Shown here one piece after another: positions 1 through 9,769 of a DNA stretch of 64,000 nt. Under the pieces are notes generated by a model. It was not told the DNA's origin. It saw only the letters and a program-made list of their open reading frames with translations, and searched no databases. The stretch spans positions 3,001,950 to 3,065,949 of the forward strand of contig NZ_CP022413.2 in assembly GCF_002222595.2 (NCBI RefSeq), written 5' to 3'. The DNA is from Blautia hansenii DSM 20583 (GTDB lineage Bacteria; Bacillota; Clostridia; Lachnospirales; Lachnospiraceae). Position 1 is the stretch's first letter, and every line of letters begins with the position of its first letter. Made by a program: the position numbers and the translations under genes.

Positions 1-2462
1 TCTGAGTGAATATTTACAGGGAAGTGAACCTTCAGTAAATGCTGATGTTCTTTCCAGTCTACCCATGTAGAGAAATCAATTCTTCTGCTGTCTGCATAGA
101 AATGAATTTTCTGTTTAATAACAGAATTGCTGATTGTACGCTGAATTTCCAAAGTAGCACGTACAGGTCCTTCCTCTGTCCACTGAATTTTATCTGCTTT
201 TTCAGCATCCCAGTATTTTTCGGAATAGTACATATCAATGTCCCAGCAATCATAGTGCATTGGCTTGTCTTCATACATACGAAGGAGATTTCCCTTTTCT
301 CCGGCTTTTAATACTTCGCGGTCACACTCTTTGTCATAAATAGAAGTAAACAGACCGTTTTCATCAATAGAAATACGATAAAACGGAGTTTCTATTCCAT
401 TTTCTGTAATCTGAATTCTGGAAGCTTCTTCCTTAACAGTATCTAAAAGCTGTAAAGTTTTTCCGCCTTTTGCAGGAATATCTGTAATATATGCAACTGC
501 TCCCTGGGCTGTTTCCTGTACCGGATAAATCTTACCGCTTTCATCAGTCAATGCTGCTGCATGGCAATCGCCTAAGCTTACAACATCATTTCTATCAAAT
601 CCTAATGTATTAAATACACTGATTTTATCCTGTCCGCCATCCATAAGCAGATTTAATTTTTCTGCAATCATTTCTGCCAGACGACTTTCAATTTCTGCAT
701 ATTCTTTCTTAGTTACTTCGTATACTTCTGCAATAGAAGAACCTGGTAAAATATCATGGAACTGGTTCAAAAGAACTGTTCTCCAGATTTTATCCATTTC
801 TTCTTTTTCACTTGTTCCTGTAAGCACTTCTAATAATTCTGCATCCATTAAAAGCTGCTCACATCTGCGGTTAGAGCGTTTATTTCTTCCCATAGAAGTA
901 TAAGTTCCTCTGTGGTATTCGAAATAAAGTTCACCTTCCCATACAGGCAAGCTCTTATTTCCTTCCACACGCTCCTCAAGCTCTTCAAAATAATTTCCGG
1001 CGAACTCCTGACGTACCTTTGGAATGCCACGAATACCTTTCTCCATACGTTTAGAAGTTTCCAACATTTCTCTTGTAGGACCGCCGCCACCATCGCCATA
1101 TCCAAATGCGATAAGAATATCATTGTTAATATCCTTGTTCTGATAGCGATGCCATCCGCCCAGAATAGCGTCTGGATGCAACATACCATTATAAGTTGTA
1201 AAGAAATCAGCTTCACTCTGTCCCACACCCAATGTTGTAATCAGATGAGTGAAAATTTCACTTCCATCAATTCCTCTCCACATCATTGTGTCGTAAGGAA
1301 CTTTATTAATCTGATTCCATGCTAACTTTGTAGTCATGAAGTATTTAATACCGCTCTTCTTCATAATCTGAGGAAGTGCTCCTGAATATCCAAATACATC
1401 TGGAAGCCATAAAATACGGCTGTCAATGCCAAATTCATCTTTAAAGAACTTCTTTCCGTAAAGGAACTGACGCACCAGTGACTCGCCGCTTGTAAGATTA
1501 CAATCAGCTTCTACCCACATTCCGCCTTCCGGTTCCCATCTGCCTTCTTTTACACGCTCTTTAATTTTTTCATAGGTTTCCGGATATCTTTCCTTCAGAA
1601 ACTGATACAGCGCCGGCTGGCTGGACATAAATTTATATTCCGGATATTCCTCCATATATTTCAATACAGTAGAGAAACTTCTTGCAACCTTTTCTCTTGT
1701 CTGCGCCACAGTCCAAAGCCATGCCACGTCAATGTGTGTATGTCCGATACAAGAAGCAATAACATCCTCGTATCCACTCATATCTTCATATAATGCTTTT
1801 TGAATATAGTTATGAGCTTCTTCTATAGACTGATAAAATTCTTCAGAATAAGGAGTACGTAAATCCAAGAGATTAACTGTATTATTCAGGATTGTACGCA
1901 AATCCTTTCTCACTTTATCGTCTTCCTGCATTCTGGAAAATCCCTGAAGTGGAACAACAATATCATAATAAATCTCATTAATTGTTTCATCTACTTCTAC
2001 TGTTTCCATTGTAAAGGTCAGTTCAGCGAACATAACACCTGTGTATCCCTGTAAATCAATAGTATAGGTTTCACCCTCTTTTGCACATCTTTCCAACATT
2101 ACTGTCTGATGATTCAAATCCATTCCCTGTGTCATCTGTCCGTTTACAAACAACAAAAATTGTGGATTTTTTGCGTAATCCCAATGGTCTACCTGTGTTG
2201 CCACCTTGAGATAAAGAGTTTTTCCATCCATACTCTTCGGAACAGTATATTCTGCTCTGAACCAATAATGTTCATCCGGTCCATACCAATGCATAGTCTT
2301 GCTGTCAAACTCTTCCCATGGTTCTGCTGACTGATCTGCTTCATAAGGGTAAAAATATAATCCCTTCTTATAAACAACTCCCTTTACCGGCTCTTTCTTT
2401 ACAAAAGCTAATTCTTTTAATTCATTGCATATTACAGAAATTCTATCTTCAATAAATCTCAT
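1..2462 (-). CDS. Alpha-mannosidase, GH38 (3' end outside window)
   Basis: Family GH38 enzymes hydrolyse alpha-mannosidic bonds with retention of configuration. About 820 codons are visible and the frame is still open at base 1; the usual length is about 1,000 residues. The catalytic-domain signatures read clearly: HIDVAWLW (metal-binding His and Asp), LPDVFGYSGALPQI (Asp nucleophile) and a glycine-rich GYGDGGGGPT. The ATG start is preceded by AAGGAGTGA. No signal peptide is seen, so it should act in the cytoplasm on imported oligosaccharides. It is the last visible gene of the LacI-permease-binding protein-GH130 operon, which fits breakdown of mannose-containing glycans such as N-glycan fragments (inference). 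Confidence 0.93.
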   Translation of the reverse strand, partial: MRFIEDRISVICNELKELAFVKKEPVKGVVYKKGLYFYPYEADQSAEPWEEFDSKTMHWYGPDEHYWFRAEYTVPKSMDGKTLYLKVATQVDHWDYAKNPQFLLFVNGQMTQGMDLNHQTVMLERCAKEGETYTIDLQGYTGVMFAELTFTMETVEVDETINEIYYDIVVPLQGFSRMQEDDKVRKDLRTILNNTVNLLDLRTPYSEEFYQSIEEAHNYIQKALYEDMSGYEDVIASCIGHTHIDVAWLWTVAQTREKVARSFSTVLKYMEEYPEYKFMSSQPALYQFLKERYPETYEKIKERVKEGRWEPEGGMWVEADCNLTSGESLVRQFLYGKKFFKDEFGIDSRILWLPDVFGYSGALPQIMKKSGIKYFMTTKLAWNQINKVPYDTMMWRGIDGSEIFTHLITTLGVGQSEADFFTTYNGMLHPDAILGGWHRYQNKDINNDILIAFGYGDGGGGPTREMLETSKRMEKGIRGIPKVRQEFAGNYFEELEERVEGNKSLPVWEGELYFEYHRGTYTSMGRNKRSNRRCEQLLMDAELLEVLTGTSEKEEMDKIWRTVLLNQFHDILPGSSIAEVYEVTKKEYAEIESRLAEMIAEKLNLLMDGGQDKISVFNTLGFDRNDVVSLGDCHAAALTDESGKIYPVQETAQGAVAYITDIPAKGGKTLQLLDTVKEEASRIQITENGIETPFYRISIDENGLFTSIYDKECDREVLKAGEKGNLLRMYEDKPMHYDCWDIDMYYSEKYWDAEKADKIQWTEEGPVRATLEIQRTISNSVIKQKIHFYADSRRIDFSTWVDWKEHQHLLKVHFPVNIHS

Positions 2463-2589
2463 GCTATCGCATCACTCCTTATATACCTATTTTATTTCTT
2501 CTTAGAGATTACAAGCTCAAAGCCAGCGCAGACTGAGCGTAAAATATATCGATATCTGCAAGCTACACTTTGATACAATCGTATAAGTG

Positions 2590-2630
2590 AAAATGCTCCC
2601 AGATGCATCTAATGCACCTGGAAGCACTTT
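2590..2630 (-). other. Intergenic stem-loop, GH130/GH38
   Basis: A long imperfect inverted repeat (arms 2590-2608 and 2612-2630, three-base loop) lies between the GH130 and GH38 genes. No strong U-run follows it on the minus strand. It is more likely an mRNA-stabilising or attenuating hairpin than a full terminator. Confidence 0.5.
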
Positions 2631-2658
2631 CCTGTTGTGAAACTATCCAACAGGTTCA

Positions 2659-3645
2659 TTAAAAAGCATTTTCTTTAATATATTTTAACATATCATCAAC
2701 AGTTGTAAAGGCAAGACCTGTAACTGTATCTGCACAACCATAATAAATGGCAATTCTTCCTGTATCAGCATCTGTAAGAGTTGCACATGGGAATACCACG
2801 TTCGGTACATCTCCTACACATTCATATAATTCATAAGGTCCTAATACATAAGCTTTAGAACGTGCAATTACTTTCCATGGCTCATTTAAGTCTAAAAGTG
2901 CTGCACCCATACGGTATACAAATCCGTTACATGTATTGATAACACCATGGTAAATCAATAACCATCCTTCATCTGTCTCAATCGGAACAGGTCCCGGGCC
3001 AATCTTTGTAGACTGCCATGCAGAGATATCGCCTTTTTCTGTAGACATTACATGTCTGTGGTGTCCCCAGTATTCCAAATCAGGGCTCTGGCTGCAGAAA
3101 ATATCACCGAATGGTGTATGGCCTGTATCACTTGGTCTGCTCAGCATCATATAATTTCCATTGATTTTTCTTGGGAAAAGCACACCATTTCTGTTATATG
3201 GCAAAAATGCGTTTTCTAACTGATGGAAAGTCTTGAAATCAAAAGTATACGCTACACCGATTGTTGGACCATGATATCCGTTACACCATGTGATGTAGTA
3301 TCTGTCTTCGATAAAGCAAACACGTGGGTCATAACGATACTCTCTCTTTGTAACCTCAGAGTCACCTTCAAAAGTAATTGGTTCATGGTTAATTTCCCAG
3401 TGGATACCATCTTTTGAAAATCCTGCAAAGATATCCATACTTACACATTTGCTGTCACATCTGAACACACCTGCAAATCCATCTTCAAAAGGTACAACAG
3501 CGCTGTTAAAAATACTGTTGGAGCTTGGGATATCATTGCGGTTAATGATTGGATTCTGTGTATATCTCCAAATAGGCATATTATAATTTTCAGGCTTTTC
3601 CTGCCATGGAATATTTTTTAATGAATTTCCAATAATCTTTGACAT
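2659..3645 (-). CDS. GH130 family beta-mannoside phosphorylase/hydrolase
   Basis: A 328-residue five-bladed beta-propeller enzyme of family GH130, which phosphorolyses beta-mannosides such as mannosyl-glucose, mannooligosaccharides or Man-GlcNAc to mannose-1-phosphate. The family pattern is visible: [16 protein letters not shown] with the phosphate/substrate-binding region, [18 protein letters not shown] and the late [13 protein letters not shown]. There is no signal peptide, so it is cytoplasmic. Pairing with a GH38 alpha-mannosidase suggests the target is the mannose-rich core of N-glycans, with alpha-mannose trimmed first and the beta-Man-GlcNAc link phosphorolysed afterwards. The exact substrate cannot be read from sequence. 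ATG start with a GAGGAGGAC ribosome site. Confidence 0.88.
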   Translation of the reverse strand: MSKIIGNSLKNIPWQEKPENYNMPIWRYTQNPIINRNDIPSSNSIFNSAVVPFEDGFAGVFRCDSKCVSMDIFAGFSKDGIHWEINHEPITFEGDSEVTKREYRYDPRVCFIEDRYYITWCNGYHGPTIGVAYTFDFKTFHQLENAFLPYNRNGVLFPRKINGNYMMLSRPSDTGHTPFGDIFCSQSPDLEYWGHHRHVMSTEKGDISAWQSTKIGPGPVPIETDEGWLLIYHGVINTCNGFVYRMGAALLDLNEPWKVIARSKAYVLGPYELYECVGDVPNVVFPCATLTDADTGRIAIYYGCADTVTGLAFTTVDDMLKYIKENAF

Positions 3646-3665
3646 TTGTCCTCCTCGTCAGAACA

Positions 3666-3696
3666 GGGGCATCCTCCATTTTTTAGAAAATGCCCC
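3666..3696 (-). other. Intergenic stem-loop, binding protein/GH130
   Basis: Inverted repeat GGGGCAT / ATGCCCC (3666-3672 and 3690-3696) between the solute-binding protein gene and GH130. There is no clear U-run. It probably protects the abundant upstream message or partly attenuates readthrough into the glycosidases. Confidence 0.5.
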
Positions 3697-3719
3697 CACT
3701 CATTATGTTTTAGCTAATT

Positions 3720-5171
3720 TTATTTTGCAGCGTCAATCTGTTTCTGTGCTTCTGCACGAATTGTTTCCCAACCTGCTGTTTCCAGTTCCTTTTCGATTGT
3801 TTTAATCAGTTCTCTTGGATCCTGAGCGCCTGTGAAGAATTCTGAATAGTATTTTTCGTATACGGCACGGCAGTTTGCAAGTTCTGTTTCAATCTTAGAT
3901 GTATCAAGGTTAAATCCAAGTAATACAGATGGTGTTGCATTTTCATTTAATTCTTTAACTTCATCCCACTGGTTGAATGTTTCAATTGCCTGCTGAGTTA
4001 CATTAAAGAATGTACCCTGTGTATAACCAGCCATTCCCCAGTCTGTAGTCAGTCTGTTTACTTTTCCATCATCTGTGTATTCGAAGTCAGAACCTTCTAC
4101 ACCATAATAGAATAAGTCACGTACTTTAGAATCTGTGTTAACTAAGTTTAATAACTGTAAAGCTTTTTCTGGATTTTTACATCCTGAGTAAATACCATTG
4201 ATAGAACCACGTACTGTTGTGTTAGAAACTACAGTATCACCATATTTTACTGCTACACAGTTGTTGATACCATTGTTTGGTCCCCATGTAGTAGTTGCAG
4301 CTCCACTCCATCCCTGTGCTGTAAAGAATGTTCTGTATTTGTTAGAGTCATCAGCTGTTGGTGCATCACCATTAATAAGTCCTTCTTTGTACATTTTGTG
4401 AATGATATCAAGGTTTGCTAAAACGTCTTCATCTGCTAATGGGTTTACAACTGTCTTAGATTCATCTGTGTATTTAACACCTAATACAGGTAAACTTGCA
4501 CTTAAGTCATCAAATCCAAGGTTAACAAGGAAGTTTGCACCGTTTTTAGACATGTAGTATGGTGCTGTTCCTTCGCCTTCTTTAATTGTTTTTAATGCAT
4601 CATACAGAGAATTGAAGTCAGTGATTGCATTAACATCAATGCTGTATTTATCTGCCATATCCTGATCCCAAACAAAGTATTCTGTAAGGGAACTATCTTT
4701 GTAAGATGGAACACCATAAATTTTTCCATCAACTTTCATTGCTGTCCAGTAATCTTCTGGAATCATTTCATACAGTCCTGCTGCTTCTTTTGGTAACATT
4801 TCTGTTAAGTCCATTAAAGAACCATTTGCGATTTCTGCATTGTAACGTGTCTGGTCTGTAAAGAGAATATCGAAATATTCACCGGAGTTTGTGATAACAC
4901 TTCTTCTGTTATCCCAGTCACCCCATGGAACGATTTCCATTTCTACATTTACACCGATTTTTTCTTCCAGGTATGGATTAATCTGTTTCAGCCATTCGTC
5001 GTAATTCTTAGGCATACCATTTCCTACCTGAATCCATTTTAATGTTACAACATCACTTGAGCTTTCACCTTTTTTAGCTTCTTCCTTTTTGCCATCTGAA
5101 CCGCAGCCTGCTAACAGCCCCATACTCATTGCAGCTACAAGTCCTAATGCAACAACTTGTCTTTTTTTCAT
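3720..5171 (-). CDS. ABC sugar transporter solute-binding lipoprotein
   Basis: A 483-residue extracellular binding protein of the LplA/YtcQ-like group that captures oligosaccharides for import. It starts with a lipoprotein signal ending in LLAGC, so the cysteine near residue 23 should be lipidated and anchored to the outer face of the membrane. The mature part begins with a polar Lys/Glu/Ser linker, followed by the mixed alpha/beta binding fold. It lies downstream of two LplB/LplC-type permeases and upstream of mannoside-degrading enzymes, so the ligand is probably a mannose-containing glycan (inference from context). An 85-bp gap with a stem-loop separates it from the permease gene. Confidence 0.9.
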   Translation of the reverse strand: MKKRQVVALGLVAAMSMGLLAGCGSDGKKEEAKKGESSSDVVTLKWIQVGNGMPKNYDEWLKQINPYLEEKIGVNVEMEIVPWGDWDNRRSVITNSGEYFDILFTDQTRYNAEIANGSLMDLTEMLPKEAAGLYEMIPEDYWTAMKVDGKIYGVPSYKDSSLTEYFVWDQDMADKYSIDVNAITDFNSLYDALKTIKEGEGTAPYYMSKNGANFLVNLGFDDLSASLPVLGVKYTDESKTVVNPLADEDVLANLDIIHKMYKEGLINGDAPTADDSNKYRTFFTAQGWSGAATTTWGPNNGINNCVAVKYGDTVVSNTTVRGSINGIYSGCKNPEKALQLLNLVNTDSKVRDLFYYGVEGSDFEYTDDGKVNRLTTDWGMAGYTQGTFFNVTQQAIETFNQWDEVKELNENATPSVLLGFNLDTSKIETELANCRAVYEKYYSEFFTGAQDPRELIKTIEKELETAGWETIRAEAQKQIDAAK

Positions 5172-5213
5172 TGTAAAATATCCTCCTTTTAGAATTTTTA
5201 ATTTTTAATTTCA

Positions 5214-5237
5214 CCGGAAGCCGGATATTGCTTCCGG
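5214..5237 (-). other. Intergenic stem-loop before binding-protein gene
   Basis: An 8-bp perfect stem (CCGGAAGC / GCTTCCGG, arms 5214-5221 and 5230-5237) in the gap between permease and binding-protein genes, with no U-run. Such hairpins often let the binding protein be made in excess over the permeases by segmental mRNA stability; that role is inferred. Confidence 0.5.
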
Positions 5238-5256
5238 AAAATATCGTCTCATTATA

Positions 5257-6195
5257 TCAGCCTTTTACAGCTCCTACTGTAAGACCTGAAATAAAGTATT
5301 TCTGGAAGAACGGATAGCAGCATGCGATTGGAACGATAATAATCACTGCCATTGCCATTCTCGCACCTTCTTTTGGCATAGAGTTTATATACTCAGTCAT
5401 ACTAACTCCAAGCGCCGGATTGCTTAACATAGCCTGCATATTTCTTTCGAAGTGATCCAACAATGCCTGTAAAGAATACAGAGATGAATCAGTAATATAC
5501 AGAGATGACTGGAACCAGTCATTCCAATAACCAAATGTAAGGAACAAAGCGATTGTTGCCAACAGCGGTTTTGACAGTGGCAAAGCAATCTTTCCGAAAA
5601 TCTGGAACTGTGTAGCGCCATCAATCTGGGCGGACTCAATAACAGACTCCGGTATATTCGTTCTAAAAAATGTCTTACAAATGACTACGTTAAATGAAGA
5701 TACACACAGCGGAAGTATCAATGCCCACATCGTATCCTTCAAATGCATGAACTGTGTATTTACCACGTAAGATGAAATCATACCACCATTGAAAACCATA
5801 GGAATGAAAACCAACATAGTAAAGAAGTTGTTCAGCTTATAACTACGTCTGGAAATGACATATCCCATTAAAGTTGTTAAAGCAACACCTAATACAGTAC
5901 CGACTGCTGTTACGATTACAGAAACTCCGAGAGCATCAACAATCATAGAAATTTCACGCCCTAAGAATTTATAAGCATCCAGTGAAAATACTTCCGGAAT
6001 AAAACGATAACCGTTCTGTGCAATAGACTCTTCTGATGAAACGGAAATCATGAAAACAAAAAATACCGGAATAATACAAACCAATGCCAATAGGATGAAT
6101 ATAATGTTAAAAATTGCGTTAGTGCCTCCGGAAATTCTATTCAATTTTGAAGACTCCGCAAGATCTAAATCTTTTTTATTTTTCGCCATTTTCAC
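5257..6195 (-). CDS. ABC sugar permease, LplC/MalG type
   Basis: A 312-residue inner-membrane permease with six predicted membrane segments, forming the import channel with its neighbour. The EAA loop that docks with the ATPase is visible as ESAQIDGATQFQIFGKIALP. The first about 20 residues are polar and cytoplasmic. It follows the LplB-like permease gene after 5 bp, so the two are probably translationally linked. The C-terminus FISGLTVGAVKG is typical of the YtcP/LplC group. No ATPase gene is present in the operon, so a shared MsmX/MsmK-type ATPase is needed. Confidence 0.9.
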   Translation of the reverse strand: MKMAKNKKDLDLAESSKLNRISGGTNAIFNIIFILLALVCIIPVFFVFMISVSSEESIAQNGYRFIPEVFSLDAYKFLGREISMIVDALGVSVIVTAVGTVLGVALTTLMGYVISRRSYKLNNFFTMLVFIPMVFNGGMISSYVVNTQFMHLKDTMWALILPLCVSSFNVVICKTFFRTNIPESVIESAQIDGATQFQIFGKIALPLSKPLLATIALFLTFGYWNDWFQSSLYITDSSLYSLQALLDHFERNMQAMLSNPALGVSMTEYINSMPKEGARMAMAVIIIVPIACCYPFFQKYFISGLTVGAVKG

Positions 6196-6200
6196 ACCTC

Positions 6201-7160
6201 CTATATAATTGCACTGTCTTCGTCTAATTTTCGCACAATCGCATTAGCAACTAAAATTGTAATACAACATGCTACTGACTGGAAGAAGGTTACTGCTGAA
6301 GTCATACCAATCGGTGTTGAGGACTGCAGCATGTTAAATACCTGTGTATCGATTGTTGCTGTCGTATTAAAGATAGAACCGGTTGCTCCCTGAGATAACT
6401 GGAAGAACAATCCAAAGTCTGAATAAAAGACTTTACCTACATTCAAAATAAACATCATAATAATAACATTTTTCAAGCAAGGCAATGTAATGTATCGTAC
6501 CTGCTGACGTTTATTTGCACCGTCCATAACAGCCGCTTCATATAAGGTAGTATCAATTCCTGAAATACTGGATAAATAAATAACCATGTTATATCCTGTA
6601 CTTTTCCACAGATACATAAAGATTAAAATAGCTGGCCAAACGCTTGCTTTCATGTACCACTGAACCGGTTCATGCCCTCCGTCACGAAGCATTGTATTAA
6701 TCAAACCATTGTCCTGATTTAAAAAGGCATCCAGGAAATAAGATGCTACTACCCATGACATAAAGTATGGGAAGAACATCAATGTCTGGTATACTTTAGA
6801 AGCTCTTTTATTGTGCAGCAAACTGATCATAATCGCAAATCCAACGGAAAGAATCATTCCGATTACAATAAATGCCAGGTTATAAAGAATTGTGTTTCTT
6901 AAAATAACAAATAAGTCATTGGACTTTATTAAGAATTCGAAGTTTTTAAAACCTGACCAGTCACTGTGGAAAACATTGTAAATGAAGCTTTCTCCCGCAG
7001 TCACTCTGTAATTCTTAAATGCAATAATCAAACCAAACATCGGCAGAAAACAGAATAATATGTACCAGACTGCTGTCGGAAGCGCCAGAATGGTCAGCTC
7101 CGTATCGTTTTTTGTCCAACGATTTCTTTTTCTGAGTTTTTTTTCTTTCTTCAACTCCAT
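6201..7160 (-). CDS. ABC sugar permease, LplB/MalF type
   Basis: A 319-residue permease with six predicted membrane helices. It has a basic N-terminus (KKEKKLRKRNR) and an EAA loop reading EAAVMDGANKRQQVRYITLP. It is the partner of the following LplC-like permease. The gene begins 18 bp after the LacI regulator gene and carries its own AGGAGG ribosome site, so it belongs to the same transcript. Length and helix pattern match the YteP/LplB group used for complex polysaccharide fragments; the substrate here is inferred from the downstream GH130 and GH38 genes. Confidence 0.9.
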   Translation of the reverse strand: MELKKEKKLRKRNRWTKNDTELTILALPTAVWYILFCFLPMFGLIIAFKNYRVTAGESFIYNVFHSDWSGFKNFEFLIKSNDLFVILRNTILYNLAFIVIGMILSVGFAIMISLLHNKRASKVYQTLMFFPYFMSWVVASYFLDAFLNQDNGLINTMLRDGGHEPVQWYMKASVWPAILIFMYLWKSTGYNMVIYLSSISGIDTTLYEAAVMDGANKRQQVRYITLPCLKNVIIMMFILNVGKVFYSDFGLFFQLSQGATGSIFNTTATIDTQVFNMLQSSTPIGMTSAVTFFQSVACCITILVANAIVRKLDEDSAII

Positions 7161-7178
7161 TCCTCCTTATCTTTTAGT

Positions 7179-8201
7179 TTATGATTTCTGTTCCTCTCTT
7201 TTTATATTACGAACAGACTCCCGGTATATAATATTGCCGGGAACTCGGAATACACCTCCGCCCTTTTTCGCAGGGTTGCTCATGTGCTTTATCATACGCC
7301 GTGCTGCAAGTTTACCGATTTCTTCGATGTCAACTGCCACTGTAGTAAGCGGCGGACTGCAAACCTGTGCATAAATGGAATTATCAAATCCTGCCACAGA
7401 AATATCCTCCGGTATATGATAACCTTTTGCTGTTAATTCCTTAACCAACTGAAATGCCGTTTCATCACAGTTGCATACAAATGCAGTAGGCATTTCTTTC
7501 GGAAGTTCTAAAGGTATTGCCTCTCCTTCCTGACTGCGGTCCGGAATATTCCATACATCTTGGGGAGTAATATTATTTTCCAGCATACTCCTTACGTATC
7601 CCAGATAACGGTCTGTGATACTTGTAGTAGCTCCCACCGTTCCTACAAATCCAATCTCTGTATGTCCCTGATGTATCAGATAATTGGTAATTTCATAACA
7701 GCTGTAAATATTTTCTGTCACAACCGAGTCTGATTTATGAGTTTCATCATAGACATCCACATAGATTTTCGGAAGATTAACGGCATCTAATTGCTTTTTC
7801 ACTTCCCAATCCAGTATTCCTAGAAATATCAGGCCATCAAATATTCCCGATGACTTAATAGTCTGCAAATCTCCTGCAAGACTATGTCGATTAGGTGATA
7901 TCATCATGCTGGTACAGGAAGCTTTCTGAAGTTCACTAATAATTTTTTCATACATTGCCATGTAGAACTTGCCTTCGTCTCCGGAATTAAAACGATCGCT
8001 CATAATAATTCCGACTTTTTTCGTCTTCCTGTTTCCATAATTGGGAAGAACATATCCTGATTTCTCTGCCAAATCAGCGATTTTTTTCTTGAGAGCCTCG
8101 CCGACTCCTTCCTTGCCATTTAAGGCTTTGGAAACAGTAACTTTACTTACGCCCAGCTCATCTGCTATATCCTGCATAGAAACCGATTTCTTCTCAGCCA
8201 T
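7179..8201 (-). CDS. LacI-family transcriptional regulator of the mannoside operon
   Basis: A 340-residue repressor. The N-terminal helix-turn-helix reads SMQDIADELGVSKVTVSKALNGKEGVG, followed by a periplasmic-binding-like sugar sensor domain (VGIIMSDRFNSGDEG to VAGFDNSIYAQVCSPPLTTV). It is the first gene of the operon and sits 18 bp before the first permease gene. An inverted repeat overlapping its -35 box (8248-8263) suggests autorepression that would also control the whole operon. The inducer is unknown but probably a product of the imported glycan. Confidence 0.92.
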   Translation of the reverse strand: MAEKKSVSMQDIADELGVSKVTVSKALNGKEGVGEALKKKIADLAEKSGYVLPNYGNRKTKKVGIIMSDRFNSGDEGKFYMAMYEKIISELQKASCTSMMISPNRHSLAGDLQTIKSSGIFDGLIFLGILDWEVKKQLDAVNLPKIYVDVYDETHKSDSVVTENIYSCYEITNYLIHQGHTEIGFVGTVGATTSITDRYLGYVRSMLENNITPQDVWNIPDRSQEGEAIPLELPKEMPTAFVCNCDETAFQLVKELTAKGYHIPEDISVAGFDNSIYAQVCSPPLTTVAVDIEEIGKLAARRMIKHMSNPAKKGGGVFRVPGNIIYRESVRNIKREEQKS

Positions 8202-8234
8202 AACATCCCCCTTTTCCCTAACATTTCTATAATG

Positions 8235-8263
8235 AATTTATCACTTTTTGACGTATTCGTCAA
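8235..8263 (-). promoter_or_regulatory. Promoter and operator of the LacI-mannoside operon
   Basis: On the minus strand, TTGACG (8258-8263), a 17-base spacer and TAAATT (8235-8240) form a moderate sigma-A promoter. The -35 box is embedded in an inverted repeat, TTGACG-4-CGTCAA (8248-8263), the right size for a LacI-family operator. The operator role is inferred from its position. Confidence 0.5.
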
Positions 8264-8397
8264 TATACTTTAGCCTTTTCATATATAATGCACACTTTCG
8301 CAAAATAGTTTTTGTATATAATTACTAGTTTTATGAGAGTTACTTTTAACTTTACAACCTTTCCAATTACCTAACATCAGTTCACAAGACTGTAAAC

Positions 8398-9678
8398 TTA
8401 CTTAATATGCGGCAATTTCCGACCGTTAATAAAGAGATTGATAAGCCCTCCCACACCGGATATTAAGAATAAAACAGAAATACTCTTATATCCCAAAGAC
8501 TGTTCGAAAACCGACTGTAAAGATGCACTGCATGCAGTTGTTAAGCAGCCCGCAACACTGATAATGGCTGCTGTAACTCCCAAATATAAAGTTTTCCCTG
8601 TGGCAGGGCTGGCAGAATACTGCAAATTTGTATTGGCAATTACCGTTCCTGAGTTACATGCCGTGGTAACAGTCATTAAAATAGGAGCAATAAATGGAGC
8701 ACTTTCAGGGGTGACAAATGCCCATGACACCGTACACAAAAAGCCAATGGATGCGGAACGGTGAATGGTCCAATCCCACATGTGCTTGTCTGAAAACCGT
8801 CCCCACAGATAGCTTCCTGCCATTCCTGCTATTGCCGCCACAATTCCCGCACTTGCCAGAAACGTATGGCTCAGTCCCAGTACCCGAAGCTGGTATACAA
8901 TTAAAAACGGCGTTGCAATACCGCCGGCAACACTGGAAAAAATATTATATAAAAGTAGCGGACGATAGCTCTTATCCTTCACAGGCTGAAGTACGTCTGA
9001 TAACTGTACTCCTACGGTCTCCTCTACGGGACGCTCACATATATTTAATAAAAGCACTGCATCTAAAAGAGCCAATACCAGACATACAAGTCCTACGGTC
9101 TGATAACCTTGACTGTCGTTTCCTAAAGCCATAAGCTTATCCAGATGACGACTAAGTAAAAAAGTCACAATACTATTTACCCCAACTGCCAGAATATCCT
9201 TCTTTGCCATATATACCCCTCGTTCTTTTACGTCCACAAGGCTTATGGTCCACTGCTGAAGCCCCGGCGTTACAATACCGGCGCTTGCAAAGGCAATAAT
9301 ATACAGAGCAACTGCCGTTCCTACTCGAAAATTTGCACCTGATAAAAGTAATGGAAGCAAAAACATTGCCGCTACTGAAAAACGATAAATCACACATAAA
9401 ATCCACATGATTGGTTTTCGATAACGAAACCTTTCAAATAAAAACGGAGAAAAAAACTGTAAAATACAGCCTAGCTGCGGAATTAAAGCAATGGAGGCAC
9501 ACGCAGCAACTGATGCCCCCAGATAGCCAAGATACCCCGTCATAATATTGTTTGTTGCGACTGCATAAATAATTGATGCAACTGCACCTTCTATCATAAT
9601 ACCGCGGGCTCCAATCAAAAGTTCACGTTCTGTGGGATTTTGATTAGGAATAAATTTCTGTCTCAAATTCATATTCAT
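8398..9678 (-). CDS. Major facilitator superfamily transporter
   Basis: A 426-residue polytopic protein with about 12 hydrophobic segments. The loop between helices 2 and 3 is replaced by FLFERFRYRKPIMW, and the second half carries LWGRFSDKHMWD, a loop like the MFS signature. It lies 91 bp downstream of a ROK sugar kinase gene on the same strand, so it may import or export the sugar that kinase handles. The substrate cannot be told from sequence. No strong terminator follows it before the next operon. Confidence 0.85.
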   Translation of the reverse strand: MNMNLRQKFIPNQNPTERELLIGARGIMIEGAVASIIYAVATNNIMTGYLGYLGASVAACASIALIPQLGCILQFFSPFLFERFRYRKPIMWILCVIYRFSVAAMFLLPLLLSGANFRVGTAVALYIIAFASAGIVTPGLQQWTISLVDVKERGVYMAKKDILAVGVNSIVTFLLSRHLDKLMALGNDSQGYQTVGLVCLVLALLDAVLLLNICERPVEETVGVQLSDVLQPVKDKSYRPLLLYNIFSSVAGGIATPFLIVYQLRVLGLSHTFLASAGIVAAIAGMAGSYLWGRFSDKHMWDWTIHRSASIGFLCTVSWAFVTPESAPFIAPILMTVTTACNSGTVIANTNLQYSASPATGKTLYLGVTAAIISVAGCLTTACSASLQSVFEQSLGYKSISVLFLISGVGGLINLFINGRKLPHIK

Positions 9679-9769
9679 CTCTTTATCTATATACCTCTCA
9701 AAATCATCAGATATTGCTGCAGATGTGCCTCCATCTGCAAATATTATAAAATTTTTTATCTTAGATCTT

